DNA of 64,000 nt from Actinomadura sp. WMMA1423 (GTDB lineage Bacteria > Actinomycetota > Actinomycetes > Streptosporangiales > Streptosporangiaceae): the NCBI RefSeq assembly GCF_006547145.1, contig NZ_CP041244.1, positions 7,378,001 through 7,442,000 on the forward strand, written 5' to 3'. Below the pieces are notes generated by a model. That model was not told the origin of the DNA. It did no database searches and worked only from the letters and a program-made list of their open reading frames with translations. The first letter of the stretch is position 1, and every line of letters starts with the position of its first letter. The position numbers and the translations under genes were made by a program. Shown piece by piece: positions 32,530 through 41,572 of the stretch.

Positions 32530-34062
32530 TTGGCGCGGCTCACCGGGCAGATGCTGATCGGATCCGAGCACGTCACGGGCACGGGGGAGGCGATCACCGC
32601 CGTCGATCCCCGCACCGGTGAGCGGCTCGCACCGGAGTACCGCTACGGCGGCGACGCCGAGGTGGACCGGGCCTGCGCCCTCGCGGAAGAGGCGTTCGAC
32701 GCCTACCGCGCCACGGGGCCGCGGGAGCGGGCTGCGCTCCTCGAATCGGTCGCCGGGCGGCTCGACGACCAGGCGGGCGAGCTGGTCCAGCGCGCCGCGT
32801 CCGAGACGGGGCTTCCCGCCGCGCGGCTGACCGGGGAGGTCGCGCGCACCTCGGGGCAGTTGCGCCTGTTCGCGTCCGACCTGCGCGCTGCGCCGTCCGG
32901 CGCCACCGCCCGCTACGGCGCGAATCCGCCGGAGGGCGCCGGCCTCGCGGGCGGTACGGCCGTGAGCGTCGACCCGGCGGGCGAGGGCGTGCCGGAGATC
33001 CGGCAGGGGCGGGTGCCGCTCGGACCCGTCGCGGTGTTCGGGGCGAGCAACTTCCCGCTGGCGTTCTCGGTGGCGGGCGGCGACACCGCCGCGGCGCTCG
33101 CGGCGGGCTGCCCCGTGATCGTGAAGGCGCACGACGCCCACCCCGGCACGTGCGAGCTCGCCGGACGGGCCGTGGCGGAGGCCGTCCGGGAGGCCGGGCT
33201 GCCCGGGGGAGTGTTCTCGATGCTCTACGGGGACGGGCCCACGCTCGGCATCGCGCTCGTCACCGACCCGCGGGTCCAGGCCGTCGGGTTCACCGGGTCC
33301 CGGAAGGCGGGGCTGGCGATCGCGGGCGCGGCGGCGGCGCGGCCGCGGCCGATCCCCGTCTACACGGAGATGAGCAGCGTCAACCCCGTCTTCCTGCTGC
33401 CGGACGCGCTGGCCGAGCGTCCCGCCGGACTGGCGGAGGAGTACGTCGGCTCGGTGACGCTCGGGGCCGGGCAGTTCTGCACCAATCCGGGGCTCGTCTT
33501 CGCGGTCGGCGGGCCCGGCCTCGACGCCTTCCTCGACGCGGCGGCGTCGGCGATCGAGGCCGACCCGGGAGCCCCCATGCTCACGCCGGGCATCGCCCGC
33601 GCCTACGCCGAAGGCGTCGAGCGGCTCGAACGGCGTCCCGGCGTGGAGATCCTGGCGCGCGGCCGGGCCCCCGAGGCGGCGGCCGGGTGCCGGGCCGCCC
33701 TCGCGGCCGTGGACGCCGGGGACTTCGGGCCCGACCTCCAGGAGGAGGTCTTCGGCGCCTGCTCGCTCGTCGTCCGCTGCGGCGACCTCGACGAGGCCAT
33801 CGGCCTGGCCCGCGGGCTGGAGGGCCAGCTGACCGCGACGATCCACGGCGGGGGCGAGGCGGCGGAGCGGCTGCTGCCCGTCCTGGAGCGGCTCGCCGGA
33901 CGGATCCTGTGGGGCGGATGGCCCACCGGCGTCCGGGTAGGGCACGCGATGGTCCACGGCGGACCGTACCCGGCGACGTCCGACGCGCGGACGACGTCCG
34001 TCGGGAGCCTCGCCGTGGAGCGGTTCCAGCGGCCGATCGCCTACCAGGGGGTACCGAGGTGA
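32530..34062 (+). CDS. 2,5-dioxovalerate (alpha-ketoglutarate semialdehyde) dehydrogenase
   Basis: About 510 residues, NADP-type aldehyde dehydrogenase. The catalytic Cys lies in GAGQFCTNPG near residue 317 and the general-base Glu in YTEMSSVNP near residue 280; FGASNFPLAFSVAGGDTAAAL is characteristic of the enzymes oxidising 2,5-dioxopentanoate to 2-oxoglutarate. The start is TTG at 32530, with GGGAGGA about nine bases upstream. It overlaps the glucarate dehydratase gene by four bases, fitting the last and first steps of the D-glucarate route. Confidence 0.88.
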   Translation: MARLTGQMLIGSEHVTGTGEAITAVDPRTGERLAPEYRYGGDAEVDRACALAEEAFDAYRATGPRERAALLESVAGRLDDQAGELVQRAASETGLPAARLTGEVARTSGQLRLFASDLRAAPSGATARYGANPPEGAGLAGGTAVSVDPAGEGVPEIRQGRVPLGPVAVFGASNFPLAFSVAGGDTAAALAAGCPVIVKAHDAHPGTCELAGRAVAEAVREAGLPGGVFSMLYGDGPTLGIALVTDPRVQAVGFTGSRKAGLAIAGAAAARPRPIPVYTEMSSVNPVFLLPDALAERPAGLAEEYVGSVTLGAGQFCTNPGLVFAVGGPGLDAFLDAAASAIEADPGAPMLTPGIARAYAEGVERLERRPGVEILARGRAPEAAAGCRAALAAVDAGDFGPDLQEEVFGACSLVVRCGDLDEAIGLARGLEGQLTATIHGGGEAAERLLPVLERLAGRILWGGWPTGVRVGHAMVHGGPYPATSDARTTSVGSLAVERFQRPIAYQGVPR

Positions 34063-35402
34063 GCACACCGGTCGTGACCGGGATGCGGGTCGTGCCGGTC
34101 GCCGGGCGCGACAGCATGCTGCTCAACCTGGGCGGCGCCCACGGCCCGTTCTTCACGCGGAACCTGGTGCTGCTCACCGACTCCTCCGGAGCCACGGGCG
34201 TCGGGGAGGTGCCGGGCGGCGAGGGCATCCGGTGGACGCTGGAGGACGCCCGCGAGCTGGTGGTGGGCAGGCCCATCGGACGGTCCGACGAGATCCTGGG
34301 CGGGATCCGCGCGGCGTTCGGCCATCTGGACGCGGGCGGGCGCGGCTCCCTCACCCACGACACCAGGATCGCCGTCCACGCGCTGAGCGCGATCGAGTCG
34401 GCGCTGCTCGACCTGATGGGCCGGTTCCTCGACGTGCCGGTGGCGGCGCTGCTCGGCGACGGCGTCCAGCGCCGGACGGTCCCGGTGCTCGGCTACCTGT
34501 TCTACGTCGGCGACCGGAACAAGGCAGACCTTCCGTACGAAGCACCACCGGACGGGGCGGACGGCTGGCTGCGGGTGCGGCGCGAGGAGGCGCTGACGCC
34601 GGAGGCGATCGTCCGGCAGGCGGAGGCGGCGCAGGAGCGGTACGGCTTCGCCGACTTCAAGCTCAAGGGCGGCGTCCTGCGGGGCGAGGAGGAGGCGCAG
34701 GCGGTGCGGGCGCTCGCCGAGAGGTTCCCCGAGGCGCGCATCAACCTGGACCCGAACGGCGCCTGGTCCTTGGAGGAGGCCGTCCGGCTCGGCACCGAGC
34801 TGAGGGACGTCCTCGCCTACGCCGAGGACCCGTGCGGCGCGGAGCGCGGCTACTCGGGCCGCGAGACGATGGCGGAGTTCCGCCGCGCCACCGGCCTGCG
34901 CACCGCCACCAACATGATCGCGGTCGACTGGCGGCAGCTCGGCCACGCGATCCGGCTGGACGCCGTGGACATCCCCCTCGCCGACCCGCACTTCTGGACG
35001 CTGCGCGGCTCGGTGCGGGTGGCGCAGCTCTGCCAGGCATGGGGCCTGACCTGGGGCTCTCACTCCAACAACCACTTCGACGTGTCGCTGGCGATGTTCA
35101 CCCACGCCGCCGCGGCCGCGCCCGGGGAGATCACCGCGATCGACACCCACTGGATCTGGCAGGACGGCCAGCGCCTGACGAAGGAGCCGCCCCGGATCTC
35201 CGGCGGTGAGATCGCGCTGCCCGACGGCCCGGGGCTCGGCGTCGAGGTCGACGAGGAGCGGATCGAGGAGGCGCACGACCTCTACGTCCGGTACGGGCTG
35301 GGCGACCGCGACGACGCCGCCGCGATGGAGTACCTCGTCCCCGGCTGGCGGTTCGACCCGAAGCGCCCCTGCCTCGTCAGGGAGTTCACCTGGTCCGGGT
35401 AG
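34059..35402 (+). CDS. gudD: Glucarate dehydratase
   Basis: About 447 residues, enolase superfamily, converting D-glucarate to 5-dehydro-4-deoxy-D-glucarate. Visible landmarks: capping-domain GEVPGGEGIRWTLEDAR, the KxK base in DFKLKGG, metal ligands in NLDPNGAW and YAEDPCG, RTATNMIAVDW, and the His base in WGSHSNNHFDVS. The GTG start overlaps the dehydrogenase stop (GTGA). The dehydratase/decarboxylase that links the two reactions (KdgD type) is not in the window. Confidence 0.93.
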   Translation: MSTPVVTGMRVVPVAGRDSMLLNLGGAHGPFFTRNLVLLTDSSGATGVGEVPGGEGIRWTLEDARELVVGRPIGRSDEILGGIRAAFGHLDAGGRGSLTHDTRIAVHALSAIESALLDLMGRFLDVPVAALLGDGVQRRTVPVLGYLFYVGDRNKADLPYEAPPDGADGWLRVRREEALTPEAIVRQAEAAQERYGFADFKLKGGVLRGEEEAQAVRALAERFPEARINLDPNGAWSLEEAVRLGTELRDVLAYAEDPCGAERGYSGRETMAEFRRATGLRTATNMIAVDWRQLGHAIRLDAVDIPLADPHFWTLRGSVRVAQLCQAWGLTWGSHSNNHFDVSLAMFTHAAAAAPGEITAIDTHWIWQDGQRLTKEPPRISGGEIALPDGPGLGVEVDEERIEEAHDLYVRYGLGDRDDAAAMEYLVPGWRFDPKRPCLVREFTWSG

Positions 35403-35442
35403 CATCGGGCCGACCCCGGTTCCCCTTCACCCAGGCGAGGAC

Positions 35443-35874
35443 ATGCAGCAGCTGCCCACGACCGAGTACCGGCACGTCTACGAATTCAAGATCCGGTTCG
35501 GCGACATCGACTCCCAGGGACACGTGAACAACGTCAAGTTCCTCGGCTACCTCGAGGACGCGCGGCTGGAGATGTTCCACGGCGACCCGGTGCGCAAGGG
35601 GGAGCAGCCCGTCCGCGGCATGGTGATCTCGCGGCACGAGATCGACTACCGGCACCCGCTGCTGCCGACCGTCTACCCGATCCGGGTGGAGACGTGGGTG
35701 ACCGAGGCCCGCGCCGCGTCGTTCAAGCTGGCCTACGAGGTGCGCGACGACGACCACCTGTACGCCGAGGCGACCTCGACCCTCGTCGCGTTCGACGTGG
35801 AGGCGAACCGGCTGCGGCGCTTCACCCCGCAGGAGCGTGAGTTCATCGGGCGGTACGTGGCGCCCGAATCATGA
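35443..35874 (+). CDS. Hotdog-fold acyl-CoA thioesterase (4HBT/FadM type)
   Basis: About 143 residues: YEFKIRFGDIDSQGHVNNVKFLGYLEDAR contains the active-site Asp of the 4-hydroxybenzoyl-CoA thioesterase family, followed by ISRHEIDYRHPLL. It hydrolyses acyl-CoA esters of unknown chain type. The ATG at 35443 comes after GGCGAGGA. It starts 40 bases after the glucarate operon and its stop overlaps the acetyltransferase start (ATGA). A metabolic link to glucarate use is not obvious. Confidence 0.85.
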   Translation: MQQLPTTEYRHVYEFKIRFGDIDSQGHVNNVKFLGYLEDARLEMFHGDPVRKGEQPVRGMVISRHEIDYRHPLLPTVYPIRVETWVTEARAASFKLAYEVRDDDHLYAEATSTLVAFDVEANRLRRFTPQEREFIGRYVAPES

Positions 35875-36464
35875 CGGCGCTGGCCGGCCCCCCGCCCGCG
35901 CCGACCGCCCGCCGGCTCGGGGTGCGCCTGCGCGCCGTCCGGATGGGCGACGCGGAGCCGCTCGCGGCACTGTACCGGGAGAACCGCGACTACCTGCGCC
36001 CCTGGGAACCGGAGCGGGGCGAGGCGTACTTCAGCGTCGGCGGCCAGCGCGACAACCTGCGCGAGCTGGTCGAGGCGCACGCGGCGGGGGAGATGTGGCC
36101 GGCCGTCGTCCTCGTCGGCGGCGAGATCGCCGGGCGCGTCACGCTCAACAACATCCTGCGCGGACCGCTCCAGAGCTGCTTCGTCGGCTACTGGGTGGCG
36201 CGCGCGCACACCGGCAGGGGCGTCGCCACCGAGGCGGTCCGGCAGGCACTGGACGTGGCGTTCGGCGACCTGCGCCTGCACCGCGTCGAGGCGTTCACGC
36301 GGGTGGACAACGTCGCGTCCCAGCGCGTGCTCGAACGCAACGGCTTCACCCCCGTGGGGACGGCCCGCCGCCACATCCACCTGGACGGGCGCTGGCACGA
36401 CGAGCGGTTCTTCGAGCGCCTGGCCCCCTGGGACGACGGCTTCGCCCTCGTCCCCCCGTCCTGA
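35871..36464 (+). CDS. RimJ/RimL-type GNAT N-acetyltransferase
   Basis: About 197 residues. It has the RimJ-like start RLRAVRMGDAEPLAALYREN, YLRPWEP, the acetyl-CoA loop YWVARAHTGRGVATEAVRQ near residue 105, and RVEAFTRVDNVASQRVLERNGF. Substrate may be a ribosomal protein N terminus or a small amine. The ATG overlaps the thioesterase stop, so the two are coupled. Confidence 0.85.
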   Translation: MTALAGPPPAPTARRLGVRLRAVRMGDAEPLAALYRENRDYLRPWEPERGEAYFSVGGQRDNLRELVEAHAAGEMWPAVVLVGGEIAGRVTLNNILRGPLQSCFVGYWVARAHTGRGVATEAVRQALDVAFGDLRLHRVEAFTRVDNVASQRVLERNGFTPVGTARRHIHLDGRWHDERFFERLAPWDDGFALVPPS

Positions 36465-36794
36465 CCCCCGCTCCACCCTCTCGCTTCTCCGGCCCCGCCC
36501 AGGTTCACCGGACGCGGGTTCGCGGACGCCGAGGCGACCGGGCTGATCTCCGCCGCGCGATGCCGCCGTTCCGGACGTGATCGAGGTTCGGCCGGGCGGC
36601 CGGCGTTCCTCCAGCGTGGACGCCATTGCCTGCCTGATCACTGTTTCGCCCCTTCTGAGGTTGTCTTCCGGTCTGATCGTGTGACAACCGAGCCGTCACG
36701 GATAGGTAACAAGCCCAACAGCAATCCGTTTTCGCCGTGCTTCTCCCTCTAGGGTCGCGTCGCGAATGTGGAGAACCCACGTGAAAGGGGCACA
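36465..36794. promoter_or_regulatory. Promoter region of the secreted peptidase
   Basis: No gene is evident in these 330 bases. GGTTGTC (36659-36665) and GACAACC (36683-36689) form a perfect inverted repeat with a 17-base spacer. TAGGGT at 36750-36755 is the best -10 candidate, with GAAAGGGG as ribosome binding site before the ATG at 36795. Confidence 0.5.
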
Positions 36795-38231
36795 ATGCGG
36801 CGCGTCTCACGAGGAGCCATGGCACTGCTGCTCGCCGCGGGCATGACCGGGGCGGGCGCCACCGCGGCGCAGGCCGCGGCCACGGCTCAGGCGGGCACGG
36901 CGAAGGCCGGCGCCGCCCAGGCGGGCGACATCCTCGCCCAGCTGAAGGCGATCCCCGGAATGCAGGTGACGGAGAAGCCGTCCACCCTGCCGGGCTACCG
37001 CTGGTTCTGGCTCGAGTACCGGCAGCCGGTCGACCACCGCAACCCGCGGGGGCAGTGGTTCGAGCAGCGCATCATGTTGCAGCACAAGGCGGCGGACCGT
37101 CCCATGGTGCTCTACACCAGCGGGTACAACACGCCGGAGACGATGTTCACCTCCGAGCCGACGGCGCTGGTCGACGGCAACCAGATCTCGGTCGAGTACC
37201 GGTACTTCACCCCGTCCCGTCCCGAGCCGACGGACTGGAAGAAGGACACGATCTGGCAGGCCGCCACCGACGAGCACCGGCTGATCGGCGCGCTCAAGAC
37301 CATCTACAAGGGCAAGTGGATCTCGACGGGGGCCAGCAAGGGCGGCATGACGGCCGTCTACCACAAGCGCTTCTACCCCCGTGACGTCGACGGCAGCGTC
37401 GTGTACGTGGCGCCGAACGACGTCAACAACAACGACGACCGCGCCTACGACAAGTTCTTCCAGACGGTCGGCTCCGACCCCGAGTGCCGGGCGAACGTCA
37501 AGGCGCTCGCGCGCAAGTTCCTCGAGCGCCGCCCCGAGATGCTCAAGCGCTTCAAGGCCGCCGCCGACGAGAACGGCTGGACGTTCGAGATCCTGCGCAC
37601 GCAGGACCGCGCGTTCGAGAACTCGGTGATGGACTACGAGTGGGGCTTCTGGCAGTACAGCCTGCAGTCCGCCTGCGCGTCGCTGCCCAAGGCGGGCACG
37701 GCCACGGACGACCAGCTCTACGAGACGCTCGACAACATCTCCGGCCTGTCGTTCTACAGCGACCAAGGCCTCTCCCCGTACATCCCGTACTACTACCAGG
37801 CGGGCACGCAGCTCGGCTGGCCGACGCCGAAGTTCAAGCACCTGCGGCCGCTGCTGCGGTACGAGGACAGCTACCAGCCGCGCACCTACGTCCCGCGTGA
37901 CATCCCCATGCGGTTCGACAACGGACGTGCCATGCGCGACATCGACAAGTGGGTGCGCGGCAACGCCAACCACATGCTGTTCCTGTACGGCGCCAACGAC
38001 CCGTGGGGTTCCGAGCCGTTCCGCCTCGGTCGCGGCAGCCGCGACTCGGCCGTCTACGTCGCCCCGGGCATGAACCACAGCGGCCGGCTCATCGCCAAGC
38101 TGCCCGCCGACCAGCAGTCCAAGGCGGTCGCCGACGTCAAGCGCTGGGCCGGTGTCGGGACCGGCATGCAGACCCTCAAGTCGGGTCTGGTCGCCGACGA
38201 CCCGCTCCAGCTCCAGCGCCCGCCGCTGTAG
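36795..38231 (+). CDS. Secreted serine peptidase, S37 (PS-10) family
   Basis: About 478 residues. A signal peptide with an Arg start and Ala-rich core ends near AAQAA (residues 1-30), followed by an Ala/Gly-rich stretch. The alpha/beta-hydrolase catalytic set is visible: Ser near residue 180 in GASKGGMT, Asp near 400 in GANDPWG, His near 427 in GMNHSG. It matches the Streptomyces PS-10 tripeptidyl-aminopeptidase group (S37), now often labelled S28-like. The ATG at 36795 gives a proper signal peptide. It probably removes short peptides from extracellular protein. Confidence 0.88.
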   Translation: MRRVSRGAMALLLAAGMTGAGATAAQAAATAQAGTAKAGAAQAGDILAQLKAIPGMQVTEKPSTLPGYRWFWLEYRQPVDHRNPRGQWFEQRIMLQHKAADRPMVLYTSGYNTPETMFTSEPTALVDGNQISVEYRYFTPSRPEPTDWKKDTIWQAATDEHRLIGALKTIYKGKWISTGASKGGMTAVYHKRFYPRDVDGSVVYVAPNDVNNNDDRAYDKFFQTVGSDPECRANVKALARKFLERRPEMLKRFKAAADENGWTFEILRTQDRAFENSVMDYEWGFWQYSLQSACASLPKAGTATDDQLYETLDNISGLSFYSDQGLSPYIPYYYQAGTQLGWPTPKFKHLRPLLRYEDSYQPRTYVPRDIPMRFDNGRAMRDIDKWVRGNANHMLFLYGANDPWGSEPFRLGRGSRDSAVYVAPGMNHSGRLIAKLPADQQSKAVADVKRWAGVGTGMQTLKSGLVADDPLQLQRPPL

Positions 38232-38284
38232 CCGGAGGCGCTGATCGGGTGCTGTAGCCCAAGGCGTCTTCCAGCGGAGTCCCG

Positions 38285-38331
38285 CGGTGTGCCGGTTCGT
38301 GCGTTGACCCCTCGCACGGACCGGCGCACCG
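38285..38331. terminator. Long hairpin between convergent genes
   Basis: At least 15 paired bases with two G-T pairs (38289-38303 with 38313-38327, nine-base loop), extendable to 38285-38331. It serves the secreted peptidase on the plus strand and the convergent glycosidase, which ends at 38342. Confidence 0.75.
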
Positions 38332-38341
38332 CGTCGCGCGT

Positions 38342-39910
38342 TCAGGGGGCGGACAGCCAGGCGGCGGTGTTGCCGGGGAGCAGGTCGCCGTAGAGGGGCG
38401 TGCTCGTCAGCAGCGGCTCCCCGGCGGGGAGCCGCACCGGGTTGTCGCCGCAGTTGAGCGCGCAGACGAGCGGACCCCGGCGGAAGAACAGGGCCGTCTC
38501 GGGGGAGTCGATCCACTCCAGCTCGTCCGGGAGGCCGTCCTGGAGGCGGTGGCGCAGGGCGAGCGCCTCGCGGTACCAGCTCAGCATGGAGAACGGGTCG
38601 GACGCCTGTGCCTCGGCGGTCAGCGACGCCCACTCCTGCGGCATCGGCAGCCACGGCCGGGCGCCGCCCGAGGAGAAGCCGTAGGGCTCGGCGCGGCCCG
38701 ACCACGGCAGCGGTACCCGGCAGCCGTCGCGTCCGGCGGTCTGCCCGTTCGTGCGCTTGAAGATGGGGTCCTGCCGGGCCTCGTCAGGCAGATCGGTCAC
38801 CTCCGGCAGGCCCAGCTCCTCGCCCTGGTACAGGTAGGCAGACCCCGGAAGCGCCAAGAGCAGCAGCAGCGCCGCCTTGGCTCTCACATGCCCGATGCCG
38901 GGGAAGCCGCGCGGCTCCTCGTAGCGGGTGACGTGGCGGACCGAGTCGTGGCTCGACAGCACCCACGTCGGGGCGGCGCCCATGGGGGCGACGGCCTTCA
39001 GCGCGGCGTCGATCACCTCGCGGAACGCCATGGCCGACCACGGGGCCAGCTGCAGGTCGAACTGGAAGACCTGGTGCAGTTCGTCTGGGCGCAGATAGAG
39101 CGCGAGGTCTTGCGGGCCGTCCGTCCACACCTCGCCTATGGCCATGCGGTCGTCGTACCCGTCGAGGATCTGCCGCCATCTCCGGTACACGTCGTGGACC
39201 TCGGGACGGCTGTACATCGGGCCGTTCAGCATGCGCCTGTCCTGGCCGTGGAGGTCGCGGAACGACTCGTCCTTGAACAGGCCCGCGGCGACGTCGATGC
39301 GGAAGCCGTCCACACCCCGGTCGAGCCAGAAGCGCAGGATGTCCTCGAACTCGTGCCGCACCTCCGGGTTGCGCCAGTTGAAGTCGGGCTGCTCGGGCGC
39401 GTACAGGTGCAGGTACCACTCGCCGTCGTCAAGCCGCGTCCAGGCGGAACCCCCGAACGCGGACGGCCAGTCGTTCGGCGGGTCCTCCTCGCCGGGACGT
39501 TCCCCTGGCTTGCCGGACCGGAAGATGTAGCGGGAGCGTGCGGGTGACCCGGGCGGCGCGGCGAGCGCCTCCCGGAACCAGCGGTGCCGGTCCGAGGAGT
39601 GGTTCGGGACGATGTCGACGATCAGCCGCAGCCCGTGGTCGTGCGCGTCCGACACGAGGGCGTCGAAGTCGTCCAGCGTGCCGAACCGGGGGTCGACGTC
39701 GCGGTAGTCGGCCACGTCGTAGCCGCCGTCCGCCAGGGGCGAGGTGTAGAAGGGGGTGAGCCACAGCGCGTCGATGCCGAGGTCGCGCAGGTGGCCGAGC
39801 CGGGACCGGATCCCCTGGAGGTCGCCTTCGCCGTTCCCGTCGGCGTCGGCGAAGCTGCGGACGTAGACCTCGTACACGACGGCGTTGCGCCACCACGGGA
39901 TTCGCGTCAT
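38342..39910 (-). CDS. Glycoside hydrolase family 13 alpha-glucosidase
   Basis: About 522 residues. The start WWRNAVVYEVYVRSFADADG is typical of cytoplasmic maltases/oligo-glucosidases. Catalytic residues: nucleophile Asp near 203 in FRIDVAAG, acid/base Glu near 257 in IGEVWTD, and third Asp near 321 in SSHDSVRH. That last motif is normally NHD; here Asn is Ser. No signal peptide. It follows the truncated haemoglobin gene by 17 bases and is convergent with the peptidase. Likely substrates are maltose, isomaltose or trehalose-like sugars. Confidence 0.9.
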   Translation of the reverse strand: MTRIPWWRNAVVYEVYVRSFADADGNGEGDLQGIRSRLGHLRDLGIDALWLTPFYTSPLADGGYDVADYRDVDPRFGTLDDFDALVSDAHDHGLRLIVDIVPNHSSDRHRWFREALAAPPGSPARSRYIFRSGKPGERPGEEDPPNDWPSAFGGSAWTRLDDGEWYLHLYAPEQPDFNWRNPEVRHEFEDILRFWLDRGVDGFRIDVAAGLFKDESFRDLHGQDRRMLNGPMYSRPEVHDVYRRWRQILDGYDDRMAIGEVWTDGPQDLALYLRPDELHQVFQFDLQLAPWSAMAFREVIDAALKAVAPMGAAPTWVLSSHDSVRHVTRYEEPRGFPGIGHVRAKAALLLLLALPGSAYLYQGEELGLPEVTDLPDEARQDPIFKRTNGQTAGRDGCRVPLPWSGRAEPYGFSSGGARPWLPMPQEWASLTAEAQASDPFSMLSWYREALALRHRLQDGLPDELEWIDSPETALFFRRGPLVCALNCGDNPVRLPAGEPLLTSTPLYGDLLPGNTAAWLSAP

Positions 39911-39927
39911 ACGGGGCGATCTACCCC

Positions 39928-40311
39928 TCAGGTAGGGGCGTTCACCATGCTCTGGGCGGCCATCGTGAAGTAGGCCCAGAGCTGCTTCTCCAGATCCTCC
40001 GGAAGCCCGAGCTCGTCGACGGCCACCCGCATGTGCCGCAGCCACGCGTCCCGCTCGGCCGAGCCGATGACGAACGGCACGTGGCGCATGCGGAGCCTCG
40101 GATGCCCACGCTGCATGCTGTAGGTGTTGGGGCCGCCCCAGTACTGGATGAGGAACAGCCGGAGCCTCTCCTCGGCCGGGCCGAGGTCCTCCTCGGGGTA
40201 GAGGGCGCGGAGTTCGGGGTCTTCCGCGACGCCCTGGTAGAAGCGGTGGACGAGCCGGTGGAAGGTCTCCTCGCCGCCGACAGCCTCGTAGAAGGTCACC
40301 TGTTCAGCCAT
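39928..40311 (-). CDS. glbO: Group II truncated haemoglobin
   Basis: About 127 residues, trHbO type. FYEAVGGEETFHRLVHRFY, FLIQYWGGPNTYS and RHVPFVIG with the proximal His are typical, as is the C-terminal Trp in QLWAYFTMA. It binds oxygen and may take part in peroxide or NO chemistry. It follows mscS by 60 bases, an order seen in many actinomycetes. GGTGGGA lies upstream of the ATG. Confidence 0.93.
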   Translation of the reverse strand: MAEQVTFYEAVGGEETFHRLVHRFYQGVAEDPELRALYPEEDLGPAEERLRLFLIQYWGGPNTYSMQRGHPRLRMRHVPFVIGSAERDAWLRHMRVAVDELGLPEDLEKQLWAYFTMAAQSMVNAPT

Positions 40312-40371
40312 AGCGGTCCCACCCTATGTGAGGGGCGTCCCTTTCCTCACCTTGATCCATCCGGAGGCCGG

Positions 40372-41415
40372 CTAGGGCGCCGGGGTGGCGACCGTGACGC
40401 CCGCCTCGTCGAACGCCCGCTTGACGCGTTCGCGCAGCTCGCGGGCGACGTCCCCCTGCTTGCCCGGTGCCGTCTTCAGTACGACGCGGATCACGATGGC
40501 GTCTCCGGCGAGGGCCTGCACGCCCCACACCGAGGGCTGCTCAAGCACGATGTCGCTCCACGGGGCGTCCGCGGCCATCTCGTCGGCGGTGGCCTGCAGG
40601 ATCTCCTTGACCTTCTCGGTGTCCTCGTTGATGTCGACCGGGATGTCGAGGACGGCGCGGCCCCAGTTCTGCGACTCGTTCCCGACCTTCTTGATCTCGC
40701 CGTTCGGGACGTACCAGACGACGCCGTTCACGTCCCGCATGCGGGTGACCCGCAGCGTGACGGCCTCGACCGTCCCCTTGGCGCTGCCCACGTCGATGAC
40801 GTCGCCGACGCCGTACTGGTCCTCCAGCAGCATGAACAGCCCGGCGAGGAGGTCCTTGACGATGTTCTGCGCGCCGAAGCCGACCGCGACGCCGATGACG
40901 CTGGCGCTGGCCAGTATGGGGGCGAGGTTGAGGCCGAGCGAGCCGAGGATGCTGAACGCGGCCGTCCCCATGATGATGACGGACGCGATGGAGCGCAGCA
41001 CCGAGCCGAGCGTCTGGGCCCGCTGGGCGCGCCGCCTGTTGAGCAGGGCCGGGCTGCCCTCGAAGACCGTCCGGGACCGCTCCCGGACCTTCTCCGACAT
41101 CGTGCCCTCGGCCATCCGCAGCGTGACCTTGGTGATCATCCGGTGCGCGATGTTCTTCACGATCAGCGCGACCACGAAGGTCACGATGATCCACAGCAGG
41201 GTGGTGAGCGGCGTGTCCAGCCAGGTGGCCCAGAAGCGCGTGAAGTCGGTGTTCTTCGAGATGTTCCAGACCAGCCGGCACGAGATGCTGGGGTCGGTGT
41301 TCTTGCAGGCCGCCTCCGGGGTGCCGTTCTCGGCCCAGGGCAGGAACGGCTTGGCGGCCGGCGACACGGCGAGCTGCGCGGCGAGCGGCACGCTGATCGA
41401 CGCGACTAGAGACAT
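40372..41415 (-). CDS. Small-conductance mechanosensitive channel (MscS family)
   Basis: About 347 residues. Hydrophobic N terminus, helix near residues 65-90, then a 50-residue charged segment and the pore helix within GVAVGFGAQNIVKDLLAG near residue 190, followed by the beta domain (GVGDVIDVGSAKGTVEAVTLR, VPNGEIKKVGNES). The N-terminal region has two cysteines (ACKNTDPSISC) outside the membrane. The ATG at 41415 follows GGGGAGGG. It heads an mscS-glbO-glycosidase run. Confidence 0.9.
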   Translation of the reverse strand: MSLVASISVPLAAQLAVSPAAKPFLPWAENGTPEAACKNTDPSISCRLVWNISKNTDFTRFWATWLDTPLTTLLWIIVTFVVALIVKNIAHRMITKVTLRMAEGTMSEKVRERSRTVFEGSPALLNRRRAQRAQTLGSVLRSIASVIIMGTAAFSILGSLGLNLAPILASASVIGVAVGFGAQNIVKDLLAGLFMLLEDQYGVGDVIDVGSAKGTVEAVTLRVTRMRDVNGVVWYVPNGEIKKVGNESQNWGRAVLDIPVDINEDTEKVKEILQATADEMAADAPWSDIVLEQPSVWGVQALAGDAIVIRVVLKTAPGKQGDVARELRERVKRAFDEAGVTVATPAP

Positions 41416-41512
41416 GGTGTGGCAGACCCTCCCCGGCCTTTTGTGGTGCCTCGACACCTCGCCGTGGACCCGCGGCGGGTACGAGCCCGATCGTAGGGGA
41501 CTGTTCCGACCG

Positions 41513-41524
41513 GTTCGTACGAAC
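41513..41524. promoter_or_regulatory. Perfect 12-base palindrome upstream of mscS
   Basis: GTTCGTACGAAC lies about 100 bases upstream of the mscS start. It may be an operator; the half-sites are SOS-like but in the reverse order, so it is not a LexA box. Confidence 0.35.
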
Positions 41525-41572
41525 GCCGAACGGGGTGTCGAGGCCGGCCGGGGAGGGGGCCCGCCGGGCGAA

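Noticed and set aside
41513..41524. Second SOS box (GTTCGTACGAAC)
   Set aside because: Half-sites are in the order GTTC...GAAC, the reverse of the LexA operator GAAC...GTTC.
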